From positions 24,266 through 88,265 of the forward strand of contig CAJNYU010000419.1 of assembly GCA_905331475.1 (NCBI GenBank): a DNA stretch of 64,000 bases. Direction: 5' to 3'. The DNA is from Rotaria socialis (taxonomy: Eukaryota > Rotifera > Eurotatoria > Philodinida > Philodinidae). The position numbers and the translations under genes were made by a program. The notes below the pieces were generated by a model, which was not told the DNA's origin, searched no databases, and worked only from the letters and a program-made list of their open reading frames with translations. Within the stretch, counting starts at the first letter, position 1, and each line of letters starts with the position of its first letter. Of this stretch, positions 14,264 to 27,422 are shown one piece after another.

Positions 14264-17200
14264 ATGTCTCGGCAAAACTCTGATCCCATTGCATTGATTC
14301 CTACAATTAATGACGACGATAATGATGTACCAGATCTTGATGGACCTGATGATGATGACGATAATGACGATGAAATGATAGCAAAAGCTCGTGCTCATAA
14401 ATTAGCACAAGCTACAAAAGGAAAGTCACTTGATTTCAATGAACAATTTCAATTCCTTTTGGTAAAACAGAATTATATTTAGTTTTATGTTTTTAATAAA
14501 TGTATTTGTTTTCGCATTCAGGATGACCCAGAGGATAAGCGACTAATAAAACACAGAAATGATAATGATGATCAACTGAAAACAAGAGGAGAATTATCAA
14601 ATATCGATGAAAAAATTGCTGAAGTTCGAAGCCGAAGAAAAAAGGTAAGAAGAATTTTTGCTTTGCTTTTGAAAAGAATGATGTTTTTTGTTCTATTTGA
14701 AGAAAAATAAGCCCGACACTGAGGAAGAAAATACAACAGCAAATACTATTGAAGATGAAGCGTTTGAAATGGAAGTGGAACATGAACCGATTTCAGATAA
14801 AGTAAAAACAAAAGAATCGAAAAAGAAAAAATCCAAAGATAAAAAAGTAGGAAATGAAAATTTTTAAAGGTTTTAATTTATTCTCGTTCTCATCTGCATT
14901 ATTAGAAAGATGAATTCTTCGAAGAATCACCGCCATTCAATCCGGATCAAGTGTTTTCTGAAATGAAAATTTCTCGGCCATTGCTTAAAGTAAATCGACA
15001 GAAGAAAAAACTGTATTCTACCATTAGTTTGATGCGTTTCTTTAGGCTCTTTCAGCAATAGGTCTACATTCACCAACACCTATTCAAGCAGCAACAGTGC
15101 CCCTTGCACTTCTTGGTCGTGATGTTTGCGCTTGTGCTGTTACAGGCTCTGGTAACTTATTTTCTCTATTTTTTTAAGGAAGAGAAGATTCATCGGCGAA
15201 TTTCTTCGTCCGCTGCAACATGAGTGCATTAAAACTTGCGTTGATATATAGTTTTTACTGACGCCCACCGGCATTAAATTGCTAAATATAAGATTGTCTA
15301 ATTAAAACAACAGTTTAGGGGCTTTTTTAACATAATGATAAGATTTTTATGCGTAGTATGCCGCTGCGAGTCTAAATAAGAATAGCAAAAGCCGATAAAT
15401 ACTTGTTATAATGACATTTTAAACTCCTGAATATGTTTACCACGGGCGGGAGTAACAAAACATATTACACTTCAGTGATTTTCGTACAGCATGGGCATCT
15501 CTTCAGCATTTCAGACAAGTGTTTTAGTTAGTAATTATCCCGATCAAAGAGAACCAACGGCATTTGCGATGAAAGCTCGCGCACTGCAAGTTAGCTACAT
15601 TGATTCTAATCGAGTCTAAAAGTAGCCAAGTTCTATTAGGGTTAACGATTCAGTGCTTATTTAAATTAACTAAACGTAACGCTGTATTTCTCTTTCAGGA
15701 AAAACAATTGCTTTTGCATTGCCAATTGTTGAACGACTTCTTTATAAGCCTCATCAAACTGCGCCATGCACACGTGTACTTGTTTTGGCACCAACGCGAG
15801 AATTATGTGTTCAAATTCATCAAGTCTTTCGTCAACTAAGTCAATTTGCTCATAACATAACGAGCTGTCTTTCAACTGGTATGTGCTTTCGAGTTTTTTT
15901 CATAGTCTATATGTTCGCTGATTTATAATTAGGTGGTTTGGATTTAAAATCTCAGGAAGCATCATTACGTTTACAGCCTGATATTGTCATTGCAACACCA
16001 GGTCGTTTAATTGATCACATACACAATTCGCCAACATTTACTTTACAAAATATTGAAATATTGGTTCTCGACGAAGCTGATCGGTAGATAATTTTAGTTT
16101 TTTATTTAACCATAAAATCTATCTGCTTGTCTTTAGAATGTTAGATGAATATTATTTCGAGCAAATGAAAGAAGTTATTACTAATTGTTCACGTACACGT
16201 CAAACAATGCTTTTCTCAGCTACCATGACTGATCAAGTAAAGTTTTATACGCATTCATTTTTCACTCTTAAATTGTTTCTCTATAGATCAAAGATCTTAT
16301 TCAAGTTTCACTTAATCGTCCTATTCGTTTATTTATTGATGACAATCAATCTGTTGCACCATATCTTCGACAAGAATTTATTCGCATTCGTGAACATCGT
16401 GAAGGTGACCGGGAAGCTATTATTGCTGCTTTAATTACGCGAACATTTCATGATCGAGTTATTGTATTCGCACAAACAAAAAAACAATGCCACCGTATGC
16501 ATGTTATGCTTGGTTTACTGGGACTTAAAATAGGCGAATTGCACGGTGATCTTAATCAAACACAGGTACGCTGTTGTTTTATTTAAGAAGAAGAAGAAGA
16601 AGAAGAAAGAATTGGAATTTCGTTTTCTAGCGATTGGATACATTAAGAAGATTTAAAAATGAAGAAATCGACGTGTTACTTGCAACTGATTTAGCTGCAC
16701 GTGGTCTTGACATTGAGAATGTTAAAACGGTAGATATTTTTGTGCCGATGAAATTTTACATTTTTGTTTCAATTGGATTTTTAGGTTATTAATTTTGTTT
16801 TGCCGAATACACTCAAACATTATATTCATCGGGTTGGTCGAACTGCTCGAGCAGGAAAAACAGGTAAAAACTAAGATCAGCCGCATTACGGTCGCCAACA
16901 TTCGAGCCCACTAAAACGTTCTTCGCTATTATTTCATTGCGATTCGAGTCGTTGATAGGTTTTTGAATACTCAATACAGCTGAATATGTCAAATTTAAAC
17001 AATCGCAGGTGACACGACTAAAATAAATAGTCGTAGAACATTTGTCATTCTCTGTAAATTGTGTCATGTGCCCCCCGTTTTTGTGGNATTCTCTGTAAAT
17101 TGTGTCATGTGCCCCCGTTTTTGTGGACGTACACTATTTGATTAATATTATTTTTGCGCGTAAATAGATCAATGACATTTCAAGTATATTGAGATATTTT

Positions 17201-18322
17201 TAAGAACAAAAACGAGCCTAGATTATTCACCTATAATGAGAAATGACGAAGGTGCTTTCCGTTGCACTATAATATTTTGCCACATATGACAATAGGTTAG
17301 AAGAGAATCTATTGATTAATACGTTTTACATACTCAAAATATTGTTACTGTCTAATAAGAGATTAGCAGTCGGCCGACATTTGTTCGTTATTATGGTACT
17401 GACTGTTTTAGTTACAACACGTACTTTTCTATTTGTAGGACGATCAATTTCTCTTGTTGGTGAAAATGAACGACATTTATTAAAAGATATCTTAAAAACA
17501 TGTAAAGTTCCGGCTAAAATGCGTATTATTCCTCAAGGTAAAAATATTTTTCATTGCACGAGAAAAAAACGAAAAAATTCTTCTTCTCATGCAGAAATTG
17601 TTCAAATCTTTCGAAATAAACTCGAAGAACTTGAACCAGATATTGAAGAAATTCTCAAAATGGAATACGGTGAAAAAATGCTTCAAACGTGTGAAACACA
17701 AGTATGGAGATTTCCATGAAAAGACAAAAGCTTTCTTAATCAGCTATCTTTTTTTGTTTAGATCGATAAAGCTGAAAAACGTTTAAAAGATAGTAAAACA
17801 GATACTAGCAATGCAAAACGTGAATGGTTTCAAAATCGAAACGAACGTATAGCAGAACAAGATAAATTACGGTTGGATCCGCACAGCAATAAAAAGAAAA
17901 AAGTATCAAAAGAAGAACGTGAACAAATACAAAAAATGAAATCAACGCCAAAAACGGTAAATATGCAAAGTGTATAGAACTAAAACACGTTTTGTTTTTT
18001 GTTTTTGAAAATAATTTTAGGCTGATGATCGAGTCAAATTTGAAATGCAAAAAGTTGCACGGTTTCAAACACGTCAAACGAATGGTAAAATTGAGAATAC
18101 GGCGCTAAGATCGATAATATTTTTGTTCTATTTAGGATCTTCATCGAAACGACCTCGAGATTCATCATCATTTGAAACAGATTTAACAATCGATAAACCT
18201 CAATGGAGGTAAGAAGGAACCATTAATATTATTCATAAAAAATTTTGTGCTATTTTTCACCCGTTAGACCGAAATCTACGCCACCAGCAGCATCAGCACC
18301 AACGAAGAAAAGCAAACGATAA
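14264..18322 (+). CDS. DDX27: DEAD-box RNA helicase DDX27/Drs1-like
   Basis: Seventeen exons giving 711 aa: 14264-14461, 14522-14644, 14703-14846, 14906-14989, 15046-15151, 15699-15878, 15933-16083, 16137-16236, 16287-16565, 16631-16729, 16785-16863, 17439-17537, 17595-17701, 17762-17956, 18021-18084, 18136-18208, 18268-18322. Nucleolar ATP-dependent helicase for large-subunit rRNA processing, by family. Acidic N-terminus (run of Asp), Lys-rich region, Q-motif phenylalanine upstream of [11 protein letters not shown], then motif I TGSGKT, Ia [10 protein letters not shown], Ib [39 protein letters not shown] and [12 protein letters not shown]. The C-terminal basic tail ends KKSKR. Two introns exceed 500 bp; one carries a small N-flanked duplication. 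The others are about 47-65 bp. All core motifs are intact. Confidence 0.94.
16585..16608. repeat. (AAG)n microsatellite in DDX27 intron
   Basis: About seven AAG units inside the 65-bp intron 16566-16630. Confidence 0.75.
17047..17126. repeat. 40-bp tandem duplication around a single N
   Basis: The same segment, starting ATTCTCTGTAAATTG and ending GTTTTTGTGG, occurs at 17047-17086 and again at 17088-17126, separated by one N at 17087. The copies differ only in a C-run (six versus five). This looks like two overlapping contig ends joined without collapsing. It is intronic (DDX27) and does not affect the protein. Confidence 0.85.
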
Positions 18323-18939
18323 ATCTCTTTTTTGTGATTTCGAATTTATTGTTATTCGAACTTTGTTTTTCTAATAAAAAGAACGCCGGTATCTTTTTGT
18401 TGTTTCATTTTGCTTTTTCTGTTATGCATGGCACGTCACGTGCTGGAATGTTTTGCGTTAGACGAAATCACTTCTCCGTCTTCCTGTTTTTTTCGAGGAT
18501 ATAAATATTAAGAAGAAAACTGGACGTATTTATTTTGAGTATTTACAGATAGATTAAGAAGTAAATAGAACTACAATAATAACCCGTACCATATTTAGTG
18601 TATGCTTTTAACAGCGATAAATAAGATGAGGCCTTTTATTTGATCAGTAGATATAGCATGTGTCATTTGAAAAGAAAACGAACAAATGACTGTTGTTGAC
18701 TAGATTGTGTCGCAAAACGAAAAAACACACTTTGTCTATAGTTGTCACAAGCATTTCGTGTTGCCTAAAGCTAAGCTCGAAAAGAACGAGAGAAAAAAAG
18801 CAAGAAATTATTGGAACAGGAGACAGTCGAGTGATTATTGATTTTTTTTAAATGAGTAATAACTGAGAGTATTTATCTAATTGGTAGTTACATTTTAGAT
18901 AAATTTAATATATAAAAAGTTATGCCAAATTAGCGAAGC
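18323..18939. other. DDX27-IAP intergenic spacer
   Basis: A/T-rich spacer with the DDX27 3' end (AATAAA-like signal at about 18374) and the IAP leader. No gene seen. Confidence 0.5.
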
Positions 18940-21900
18940 ATGACGATGGCAGATACCTGTGAAATTGATCATATCGTTGCTTCCGAACGATATCGACTTC
19001 AAACTTTTGAAAGGTAATCGAAAAATGTGCTTTTCGAAAATGAAAAAATAAAATGTTTTTTTCTTAAGTCTTGCACATCTTCCGTTAATAACTCGTCGTC
19101 AATTGGCTCTTGCTGGTTTTGTTCATCGACAAAATGAATGTGTATGTCCACAATGTGGTGTTAAAATAAATCTTGAACATTTCGATGAGAATGTGGAATA
19201 TGAATCCAATCATTTTCGAAAACTACATCGAAAAAAAGTTTCACTTCTCGGCAAACGTTGTTCATTTTTACTATATGAATCTGGTACAAATATAGATGAT
19301 CTTCATACGCCACTATCATCGAATCAACAACCACATTGGGATGATGCTGAAATACCTGAATATATTAATTATGCAGTACGCTTACATTCATACGCATTAT
19401 GGCCTTATTCTCAAGAACAAGTAGAGGGAGCACAAAAATTATTTGTTACACCACAAATAATGGCTAAACATGGATTTTATTTTACAGGTTTTTATTTATT
19501 TTGGATAACAACTTCCGCATAGTTCTTTTTTAGGTGTCGATGATGGTGTAACTTGTTTCTATTGCGGCAATACGTTGGTGGATTGGGCGTCTGCGATAAG
19601 TTCGACCAATGAAAATATCGTACAACTTGAACATGCACGTTTCTTTCCATGTCGTTTTATTATCTATACAGCTGGTGTGAAATTTGTAGCCGATGCTGGA
19701 TACTTTCAAACAGTTTCACCTCAAGGTAAAAGAAAAACAGTGGAGAACACAATACGAAAATTCGTTTTTGTTTTCAAATTTTATTTCTAGAACGACGAAA
19801 TCGTAATCCGATGACAACGAGACCGCAAACGATGTCGAAAAGTAAAGATAAGGAACCTCAAACAATTGATGAATGTTTAGCTACATTTGAAAATTGGCCA
19901 CGCAATGCGCCAATATCAGCGCAAGCATTGGTCGATTCGGGATTCTATTATCTTGGTCAAGGGCTCAAAGTAAAATGTTTCATGTGTGATCTTGAAGTTG
20001 ACGATTGGCGTCATGGTATGACCGCCGTTGGTACGCATCGCAAACGTAGAAATGATTGTGAAATAGTCCGAGCCATTGATAGTATAAAAACCGGTGATAT
20101 TCAAACAGCCAATGAAAAGTGGCGTCTTGAAACACTTCTTGGTTTATCGTTTTCTGAGTCAAACGCCGACAGTGGAGATTCGACTGAAATCGATCAACGT
20201 TTATGTCGAGAATTAGCTGCCTGTGGTTTCTATCGCTTTAAAAATACCAAATTTATTCGTTGCGCCTTTTGCGGTGTAACCATCGAACCAAAACTAGACC
20301 AGTCAATTATGTCACAACATCGTTATCTAACTAAACAATCAATAAAAAAGACAACAACCACTAATGATCAACATCATGGGTTAATGGTTGATTGTCTTAT
20401 AGTACGAGCTCAATGTCCAGCTAATATTGCTATTCCACATCGGGAACGTTTTCCAGAATATCCTCGATATCAATCGATATTTGATCGTATTAAATCATTC
20501 GACAAATATAAAGAACGACGTAGAATGGAGGACAGTTATATACGTGATATGGCTGAAGGGGGATTTTTTCTTGATGGTAAGATTTTCAATTTTCCGTGTA
20601 AATTAATATTTGATTTTGTTTTGTCGCTAGAGCAAAGACGTATGCGATGTTTTCAATGTGGAAATTCGTTACCATTGAATGATAAAATACGACGCGAAAA
20701 ATATCCACAATATACTATGGCACAATTACATGCACATTTCTATCCAACATGTGAATGGATTAAAGAAATATTAGGAGTTAAATATATCGCACAAGTTCTC
20801 CATGATCGATTTAAATCAAGTAAATGCTCGTTTCTAATTCTTTCTTTATCAATGAAATTCAAACTTTTAGATGAACCAAAAACTCCAACATCATCGCTAT
20901 CGTCTCAGTCAACTACTATAGGTTCAATCTCGTCTCCTTCAACGACATCAGCTACCACTGACATTCCATCGCCACCGTCAGCAACTTCCCATGACGAAAA
21001 ACCTTTTCTATCGGATCAATCAGAAGATTCAGCAGACGACGATGAGGGTGAAACTGTAGCTGCGCCGTCTACTACGTATTTCATCAATAATAATCTACAA
21101 ATACGCTCGCCCCTTCTAAATTTAACATCACATGAATCATTAACAACAGAAAAAGCTCAAACTTGTTCAGATCCAATCGTTACCAATGGTTATACACAAT
21201 TGACACCGGCTAGTATGTCAAGTCATATGAATCCATTTAAACAGCTACATTTACAGCAACAACAACAGCAGCAACAACAACAGATACATGAATGTACAGA
21301 CGAAAGCATTTCATCCGATTGTAGTTCCTATGAAATATCGCCCACGATTGGATCTTCGTCGTCGGTTTCTTCGCCGGTCGATATACGTTCGTTTCTCGCT
21401 CACGAATCAAATCGTTTAGATACATTTAAACAACATATGTGTACTACATTTGCACAAGTCGATGTTGCACATCTCGCTTATGTAGGATTTTATTTGAATG
21501 GCGAAGGTACGACTCTTCTCTGCCCGTGGTGTGATGTTCATTTAACTGAACAGCAATTTCAAAGTATCATGACTACACGGCCAAGTGTTGCGCGTCCGCC
21601 ATTGAGTGATGAGCCATGGACACCCATGCGTGTACATCGACATGCTAATGGAATAATGATGGACCAAAATCATCCATGGTGTACATGGGTTCGACGAGAA
21701 GCTGGAGGGCTCTATCCGAATATTACTATGGTATGAAAATTTTTCAGATAGAAGAAGAAAATAAAACAGGTAAATTTATCTTTCTTATAGATAGAAAGTC
21801 AATTGCTCTATCCAGAATATCCATCGTATTCAAAAATTGAAAAACGTATACAAACATTTACATCTGAATGGACTTATCCAAGCGGTAGCCGTCTTTCGAA

Positions 21901-23210
21901 TCAGATGATGGCTGAAGCTGGATTTTTCTATATGGGTACCGGCAGTGTTTGTTGTTTTTATTGCGGTAATAAATTACAACATTTTGAACCACGGTATTCA
22001 GTCTTGCGTTCAATTGAACAATAGGTAATGCTTGTTAAATCTAATTTAGTGATTGTCCATTTGAAGAGCACGCAACATTTTATCCGTTCTGTGATTTTAT
22101 ACAAAAGGTTCGTGGTCTTGATTATGTCAATCGAATTATTCTTGAATGTGGAAGAAGTACATTGAGTATATATCCAATTTTAAGGTTGAATTATTATTTT
22201 GTTATTTTCTAGTTCCACAAGGACGACTCAAATATGAAAAGGATGGTACACAAAAGATTAAACGTATTATATTTGATAAAAGTGGTAAGTTATTATTTTC
22301 CTGTGAAAATTCGAGAGTTTCGAAGAAAACAAAATAACAAGTTAGCGGCTAAATATCATAGCCAACGCCATCAGCATGTGGCAGCAAATCAAATTTTTGG
22401 AAAATAATTACTTTTTGTTTATCAAGATATAAACTATTATGTTGCTGGCACCTGTTGTAGATAGAACGGATAAATAGGAGAGAGAGAAAAACCGCTTATT
22501 GATTAGTTAAATCTTTTGTTAGAATAATAATAGTGTTTAGAGGAAGAAACATCTGTTGACGTGATCCCTACGTGATTAAAAGGTTAGACACAATCTAGTT
22601 GCTAATCACAGCGAAATTGTTTTATTCTATCTGTTTTGAGACATGTTTCTTCATTAGGTTGTCAGGAAATCTGTTCGAAATGCAATAATAAAGTAATTTA
22701 TACATCATTGTAAGATGTTGCTGATTAAATGTCAGCAGCGGTTGCGACGCTGATGTGATAAAAATGTGGTTAAAATTTATGCCACGGTATTTCGTCAAGT
22801 ACTGTCTGTTATGGTTCGCAAGCCGAAGGAATCAATTTCCACCCTATGAGATCCTATTCTATAGAAAATAGAACAGAAGAACGCCCTTAAAAGAGCACAT
22901 GAGATTTTCTTTTTTTGTTTTTCTTCAAGGTGCAACAAAACGTAAAAGTGAACGTCCACCAGTAAATCGAATAATTTCAGTTTCATCTCGTTCAGTCAAT
23001 TCACCAGTGCCAACTTCGGAAAATATCGATAATGCTTGTCTTATCTGTACAGAAAAACCTGCTATACATGAATATGATCCTTGTCAACATTGCCCAATGT
23101 GCGGCGAATGTTACGCTCGTTTAGAGCAAAAACAACTCAATACATGCATGCATTGTTTTCAACCGGCTACTATACGTATGCGCGTACCGAATACGCCTCT
23201 TCCCCAGTGA
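18940..23210 (+). CDS. Multi-BIR inhibitor-of-apoptosis protein with C-terminal RING
   Basis: Ten exons (18940-19013, 19069-19487, 19534-19725, 19791-20576, 20631-20819, 20871-21730, 21791-21993, 22050-22156, 22213-22284, 22930-23210), 1060 aa. I count seven BIR or BIR-like zinc modules, each with a GF-x-x-x-G/C-x2-C core: GFVHRQNECVCPQC, GFYFTG..CFYC, GFYYLG..CFMC, GFYRFK..CAFC, GFFLDG..CFQC, GFYLNG..CPWC, GFFYMG..CFYC. Modules 3, 4, 5 and 7 keep the H-x6-C pair; module 2 has H-x5-C; modules 1 and 6 are degenerate at that histidine. The C-terminus is a RING-HC (CLIC ... CQHCPMCGEC ... CMHC), implying E3 ubiquitin ligase activity. A Ser/Thr/Pro- and polyQ-rich linker (10 Q near 21252-21281) separates BIRs 5 and 6. 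Two internal introns (54 and 51 bp) are multiples of three with no stop. By family it would inhibit caspases and/or act in immune signalling. Known IAPs carry one to three BIRs. Confidence 0.85.
21252..21281 (+). repeat. CAR (CAG/CAA) polyglutamine tract in IAP
   Basis: Ten consecutive Gln codons, mixed CAG and CAA, within exon 6 of the BIR/RING gene. Confidence 0.85.
22285..22929. other. Long intron of the IAP gene
   Basis: A 645-bp intron with GTAAGT donor and TTCTTCAAG acceptor, much longer than its neighbours. No coding frame or clear terminal repeats seen inside. Confidence 0.6.
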
Positions 23211-23339
23211 TTTAAAAAATTAGATTGTGTATTTTTATTTGTTGTTTTACATTGTTTATAATCTTAATCTTATTTATAAAAAAAAGAAAAAAAAACGTAC
23301 ATAACTCATTATACGGGTGATGGTGAATGAAATATTAAA

Positions 23340-23353
23340 TTTATTCTTTTCAG
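23340..23353 (+). promoter_or_regulatory. Splice acceptor abutting the HADH start codon
   Basis: A pyrimidine-rich tract ending TTCTTTTCAG sits directly against the HADH ATG, only about 140 bp after the IAP stop codon on the same strand. It would serve either a 5'-UTR intron or spliced-leader trans-splicing of a downstream cistron; bdelloid rotifers are known to trans-splice a leader. Confidence 0.5.
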
Positions 23354-24841
23354 ATGGCATCCGCATCAGTTGCAAGTAGGGCAGCGAGTTCGCTTGGACG
23401 AACTATTAAGACTGTAACTGTCATTGGAGGCGGTTTAATGGGTTCAGGCATAGCTCAAGCAAGTTTTAAGAATTCAAACGAGTTGTTAACGCTTTTCTAA
23501 AATGAATAATTTCATCTAGGTTGCTGCTGAAACCAATCATCAAGTAATTCTTGTTGATCAAAAACAAGAATTTCTCGACAAAAGCTTAAATATAATTGAC
23601 ACAAGTTTAAAACGTGTCATTAAAAAGAAATTTGAAAAAGATCAACAACGTGGCGAACAGTATCTAAGTGATGTTAAAGGTCGCATTACAACCAGTACAA
23701 ATGTTATTCAAGCCGTACAATCAACAGATCTTGTTATCGAGGCAATTATTGAAAATCTTGAAATAAAACAAAAATTATTTCAACAAATCGATCAAGCAGC
23801 TCCAAAGTAGACGGAATACAATTATCTATGATTTTTAAAATTTTGTCTTTAGACATACAATTTTCACGAGTAACACATCATCGTTGCCAATTACTGACAT
23901 TGCTAAAGATGTTCAACGACAAGATAAATTCGGCGGTTTACACTTCTTTAACCCTGTGTAAGTTTTGAATCAACAGGAAGACTTTTCTTCTTCTTCATTA
24001 GACTCAAATACTTGGTAATATAATCCATGTGAAAATGTCGCTATGCCAACAAGCTGTAACTAAATATTGACTTAATGCATTGATCTTTTCTTTTTTTAAA
24101 TAACTTCATGACTAATTGTTTCTTTTTTTGGATAATATTTACATTGTAATCTGAACTTCTCTTCTTAGACCGGTTATGAAATTACTTGAAGTGATTCGTA
24201 TATCAGGAACAAGTGATGAAACATTTCAAATATTATTAAATTTTGGCAAAGCACTAGGAAAAGCAACAGTTTCATGCAAGGTATGATTGACAGCGAAATT
24301 TCCGTTTGAATACCAAGAAAAATTTCAGTATGTGAAAGAAGCTTTTTTCTGATTGGTCGAGAACTTTAGCTTTCAATGGACGACTTCTTAAAGTTTCTAG
24401 TGCTGATAACTGTTTTTCTCCGGCGTTCGATTATTATCCGGAAGTCATTTTGCACATGAATTTTCTAGGATACACCAGGCTTCATTGTTAACCGTTTATT
24501 AGTACCTTATCTTCTTGAAGCAGTTCGAATGATCGAACGTGGCGATGCTACAGCTGAAGGTAATTAAACAAAGCATCTTTTTTCTTGCATTGAATTTTAA
24601 TTAAAACATGATTTATACAGATATTGATACAGCAATGAAATTAGGTGCTGGCTACCCAATGGGTCCAATTGAATTGCTAGATTATGTTGGTTTAGATACA
24701 TCAAAATATATAGTTGATGGATGGAAAAAACTCTATCCCAACGAGCCATCATTTCAAACAAGTGAATTATTAAATAAAATTGTTAGTGAAGGTAAATTTG
24801 GCAAGAAAACTGGTGCTGGCTTTTACAAGTATTCAAAATAG
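23354..24841 (+). CDS. HADH: 3-hydroxyacyl-CoA dehydrogenase, mitochondrial
   Basis: Six exons: 23354-23458, 23520-23806, 23853-23957, 24169-24280, 24469-24559, 24621-24841; 306 aa, close to human HADH (314). Catalyses NAD-dependent oxidation of L-3-hydroxyacyl-CoA in mitochondrial beta-oxidation. The first about 20 residues are Ser/Ala/Arg-rich, as for a mitochondrial presequence. The Rossmann motif GGGLMGSG is at 25-32, then [11 protein letters not shown], the SNTSSLPI segment, the catalytic-His region [12 protein letters not shown], and the C-terminal domain [36 protein letters not shown] and [13 protein letters not shown]. The first intron (23459-23519) starts with GC instead of GT (CAA|GCAAGT); no in-frame GT alternative exists. 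It converges with rapsyn: the stop codons are about 150 bp apart. Confidence 0.95.
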
Positions 24842-24989
24842 ACAATTGCAAATGATTAGTTTATTATGATTCGTAGTCTTTAACTTGTTGACTTTTTCTT
24901 TTCTTCTTAACATTAGTTTAGCGCTATACAAGTTTTTCACCGAGACAGTACATTAGAAATAAAAATTCAATTGATTATATACATACACA

Positions 24990-27422
24990 TCAAGAACAAG
25001 CTAATGAAATATGACTTCTACTAAATAAAACTTTTTGATTACATTTCGGACATGATTGCGCTTGACGAGTCCACTTTTGTAACAGTTCCGCAATGCATCT
25101 ATGCAACACGAATAAAATTAGAAAGAAAAAGATTTCTGTTTTTTATCTTACCGTTCGTGGAACATATGTGTACATGTTAAAATCTGTATTTTATCAGGCT
25201 CCATACCCATCGGCTTTTGGCAAACGGAACATAAAAGATCAGCTTCTTGATAAAGACGTTGAGCTGTATCTAATGCATTTCGAGCGTCGTCTAATCGATT
25301 CTCCGATTTAAGTATACGCTCGTTTAGTAAATGGCATCGAGCTTGCAACAATTTATTACCCATCGATGTTGCTGTTGACAATGCAGTTGCAAGAATGTCA
25401 TTTGCCTAATTTTTCAAGAGATTATAGAATATTAAATAGGAAAGACAAGAGCATAATGTCATAAGATGTTCCTCATGAGTAATCATTAGTCACCGTTTGA
25501 TTTTGTTTGTTTTTTTCGTTCGAATTATCCGATCTGATAGCGCACGGTGAATAAAGCTTAAGGGCATAGAGCTACTGCGTGTGCTAGTCATTATTTACAT
25601 GAAACTTGAGTGATGTGAAATAAGATAACTGGGTCAGGTCAGCTGTCGGTTTAGACCTACAGCTTGTATATATTGTCAAAAAGAAATTTGGAACATGAGG
25701 GTGTCAACTGACAGCGCTTCATATAAAAAGTTCGACGAAAGATAGCGACATTAATCTTTCATCGCATTAGTTTATTTATTTATTTTTAAATTATCGTTGT
25801 CTATGGAACTATTCATTAGAAATAAATTGTGTTAAAGGTCATACCGATTTGCTGAACTTATAAAGGAAAAAAAATCGAAAATTCCTTTTAGCTATTTTTT
25901 TGTTCTAAATTATTATTGCTGTTGGAATATTTATCTCATTTGCTTATAGTATAACAAAATATGTCATTAAACGCGATCTTATCCTTTTTCTCCTGTTAAA
26001 GGCAACAGATGAAATAAATATCATCGAGAACATACATATGATAGACAAGATAAAGTTTGACATTCTCATCATATGTAATTGTTATGGCATTACTAACAAT
26101 TAGTAGTTGACAAGCGACAAATCTTATGATAATATTGATTTGAAAAACACATTTTTTTTTATTAATATTCATACTTTAATAAAAGCGCGAAATACTTTTG
26201 GAAAAAGGAAAAAAAATTTTGACTTTCTAACAACAAACTCACCGTATTCTGTTGTGTATTAAGTGCCAATAACGCTTTGACAAGACCAATCATAGCCAAT
26301 GTATAACTGTATCGATCGTTCATATCTTGAAGCATCTGAATGGCGGCTTCATATTTTTTACATGCGACCTTGATCCAAGAAGATAGCAGAGAAAAAATAT
26401 AAAAAAAAAGATAGGCATGTGACATCATAAGCACGGCACATGTTTATTAAATGGCAATCTGCGCGTGAAAAACGCACTCCGGGAGATGACTCGTTATCGA
26501 TCAAACATCACTACATTTACGTCTATTTGTTTTTGCGAATGACTCCCTACCTACCTCATTATTGTTTTGCGAACGTTGTATATCGCCGATGCATACAAGA
26601 CACTTGGCTTGAACGGGTCGATCTCCAAGACTTGAGGCTACTTGCATTGACTCCTATGATTGAAAAATGTTTTTTTTAACAAACTGAACAGGTTGTTGTT
26701 TTCCCTGAAAATCTTACTTCAACGCATTTTGTTGCACTAACAAAATCGCCCATTAATCTTAACGGTGTCGCTATTTTTAATTTTGTTATACGAACAAATT
26801 TCGAATTTTCATTTCGATGATGTTCAGTGGCCAGTGCAGAATTTGATGAGACCATTTCAAGTGCACGACGTTGAAATAGAAGTGCTTTTGGAAAATCTTT
26901 CAATGCAAGAAATACTTTGCCCATTGTACTAAGAATTTGAGTTTCCATCATGGGATCCGTATGTTCATGTGACATATTCAACGCTTTATCAAGACATTCG
27001 ACTACTTTAGAAAAATTACATAATCCAATGTAAGAATCAGCCATAACAAGATAAGCGTAGACTTGTTTTGAATCTCCTGGCGGCGAATACTGAAGTGTCG
27101 AACGAGAATAACTAACAGCTTTAAAATAATCAGCAAGCATTTCGTTGGCACGCGATAGAGTTAAATAGGCTTGTGCACGAAGATTATTCTCGTCGAGTTC
27201 ATGCGCTATATCAATCTGCTGTACAGCATAGACCAGATAGTCTTTATTTCGTCCGCGATCACGCGACGCCGTTGCTAAATGCCCGAGTGTTGTAAATCGA
27301 AGTCGATTATTTTTCATTTTTTGTAATGCTATTGTCCATTTTTTTATTGCAGCATCGTAATTTTTTTCATCGTATAAACTTAAACCTTCTTCCACTTGAT
27401 GACGAATCATACGTTGACCCAT
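24990..27422 (-). CDS. RAPSN: Rapsyn-like receptor-clustering protein (TPR + RING-H2)
   Basis: Five exons in minus-strand order: 27422-26718, 26653-26555, 26368-26243, 25405-25152, 25098-24990; 430 aa (vertebrate rapsyn 412). Rapsyn clusters nicotinic acetylcholine receptors at postsynaptic membranes. The start at 27422 gives MGQRMIRHQVEEGLSLY, matching the family's N-myristoylated MGQ start; an in-frame upstream ATG at 27473 would bury the myristoylation glycine, so I prefer the internal one. TPR-type helices fill most of the length (for example NEMLADYFKAVSYSRSTLQY). The RING-H2 near the C-terminus reads CSVCQKP, CTHMFHERC, CPKC, with the last exon supplying the final cysteines. The 838-bp intron 25406-26242 is the longest. 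Small exons match rapsyn segments such as GDRPVQAKCLVCIGDIQRS. No disruption seen. Confidence 0.9.
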
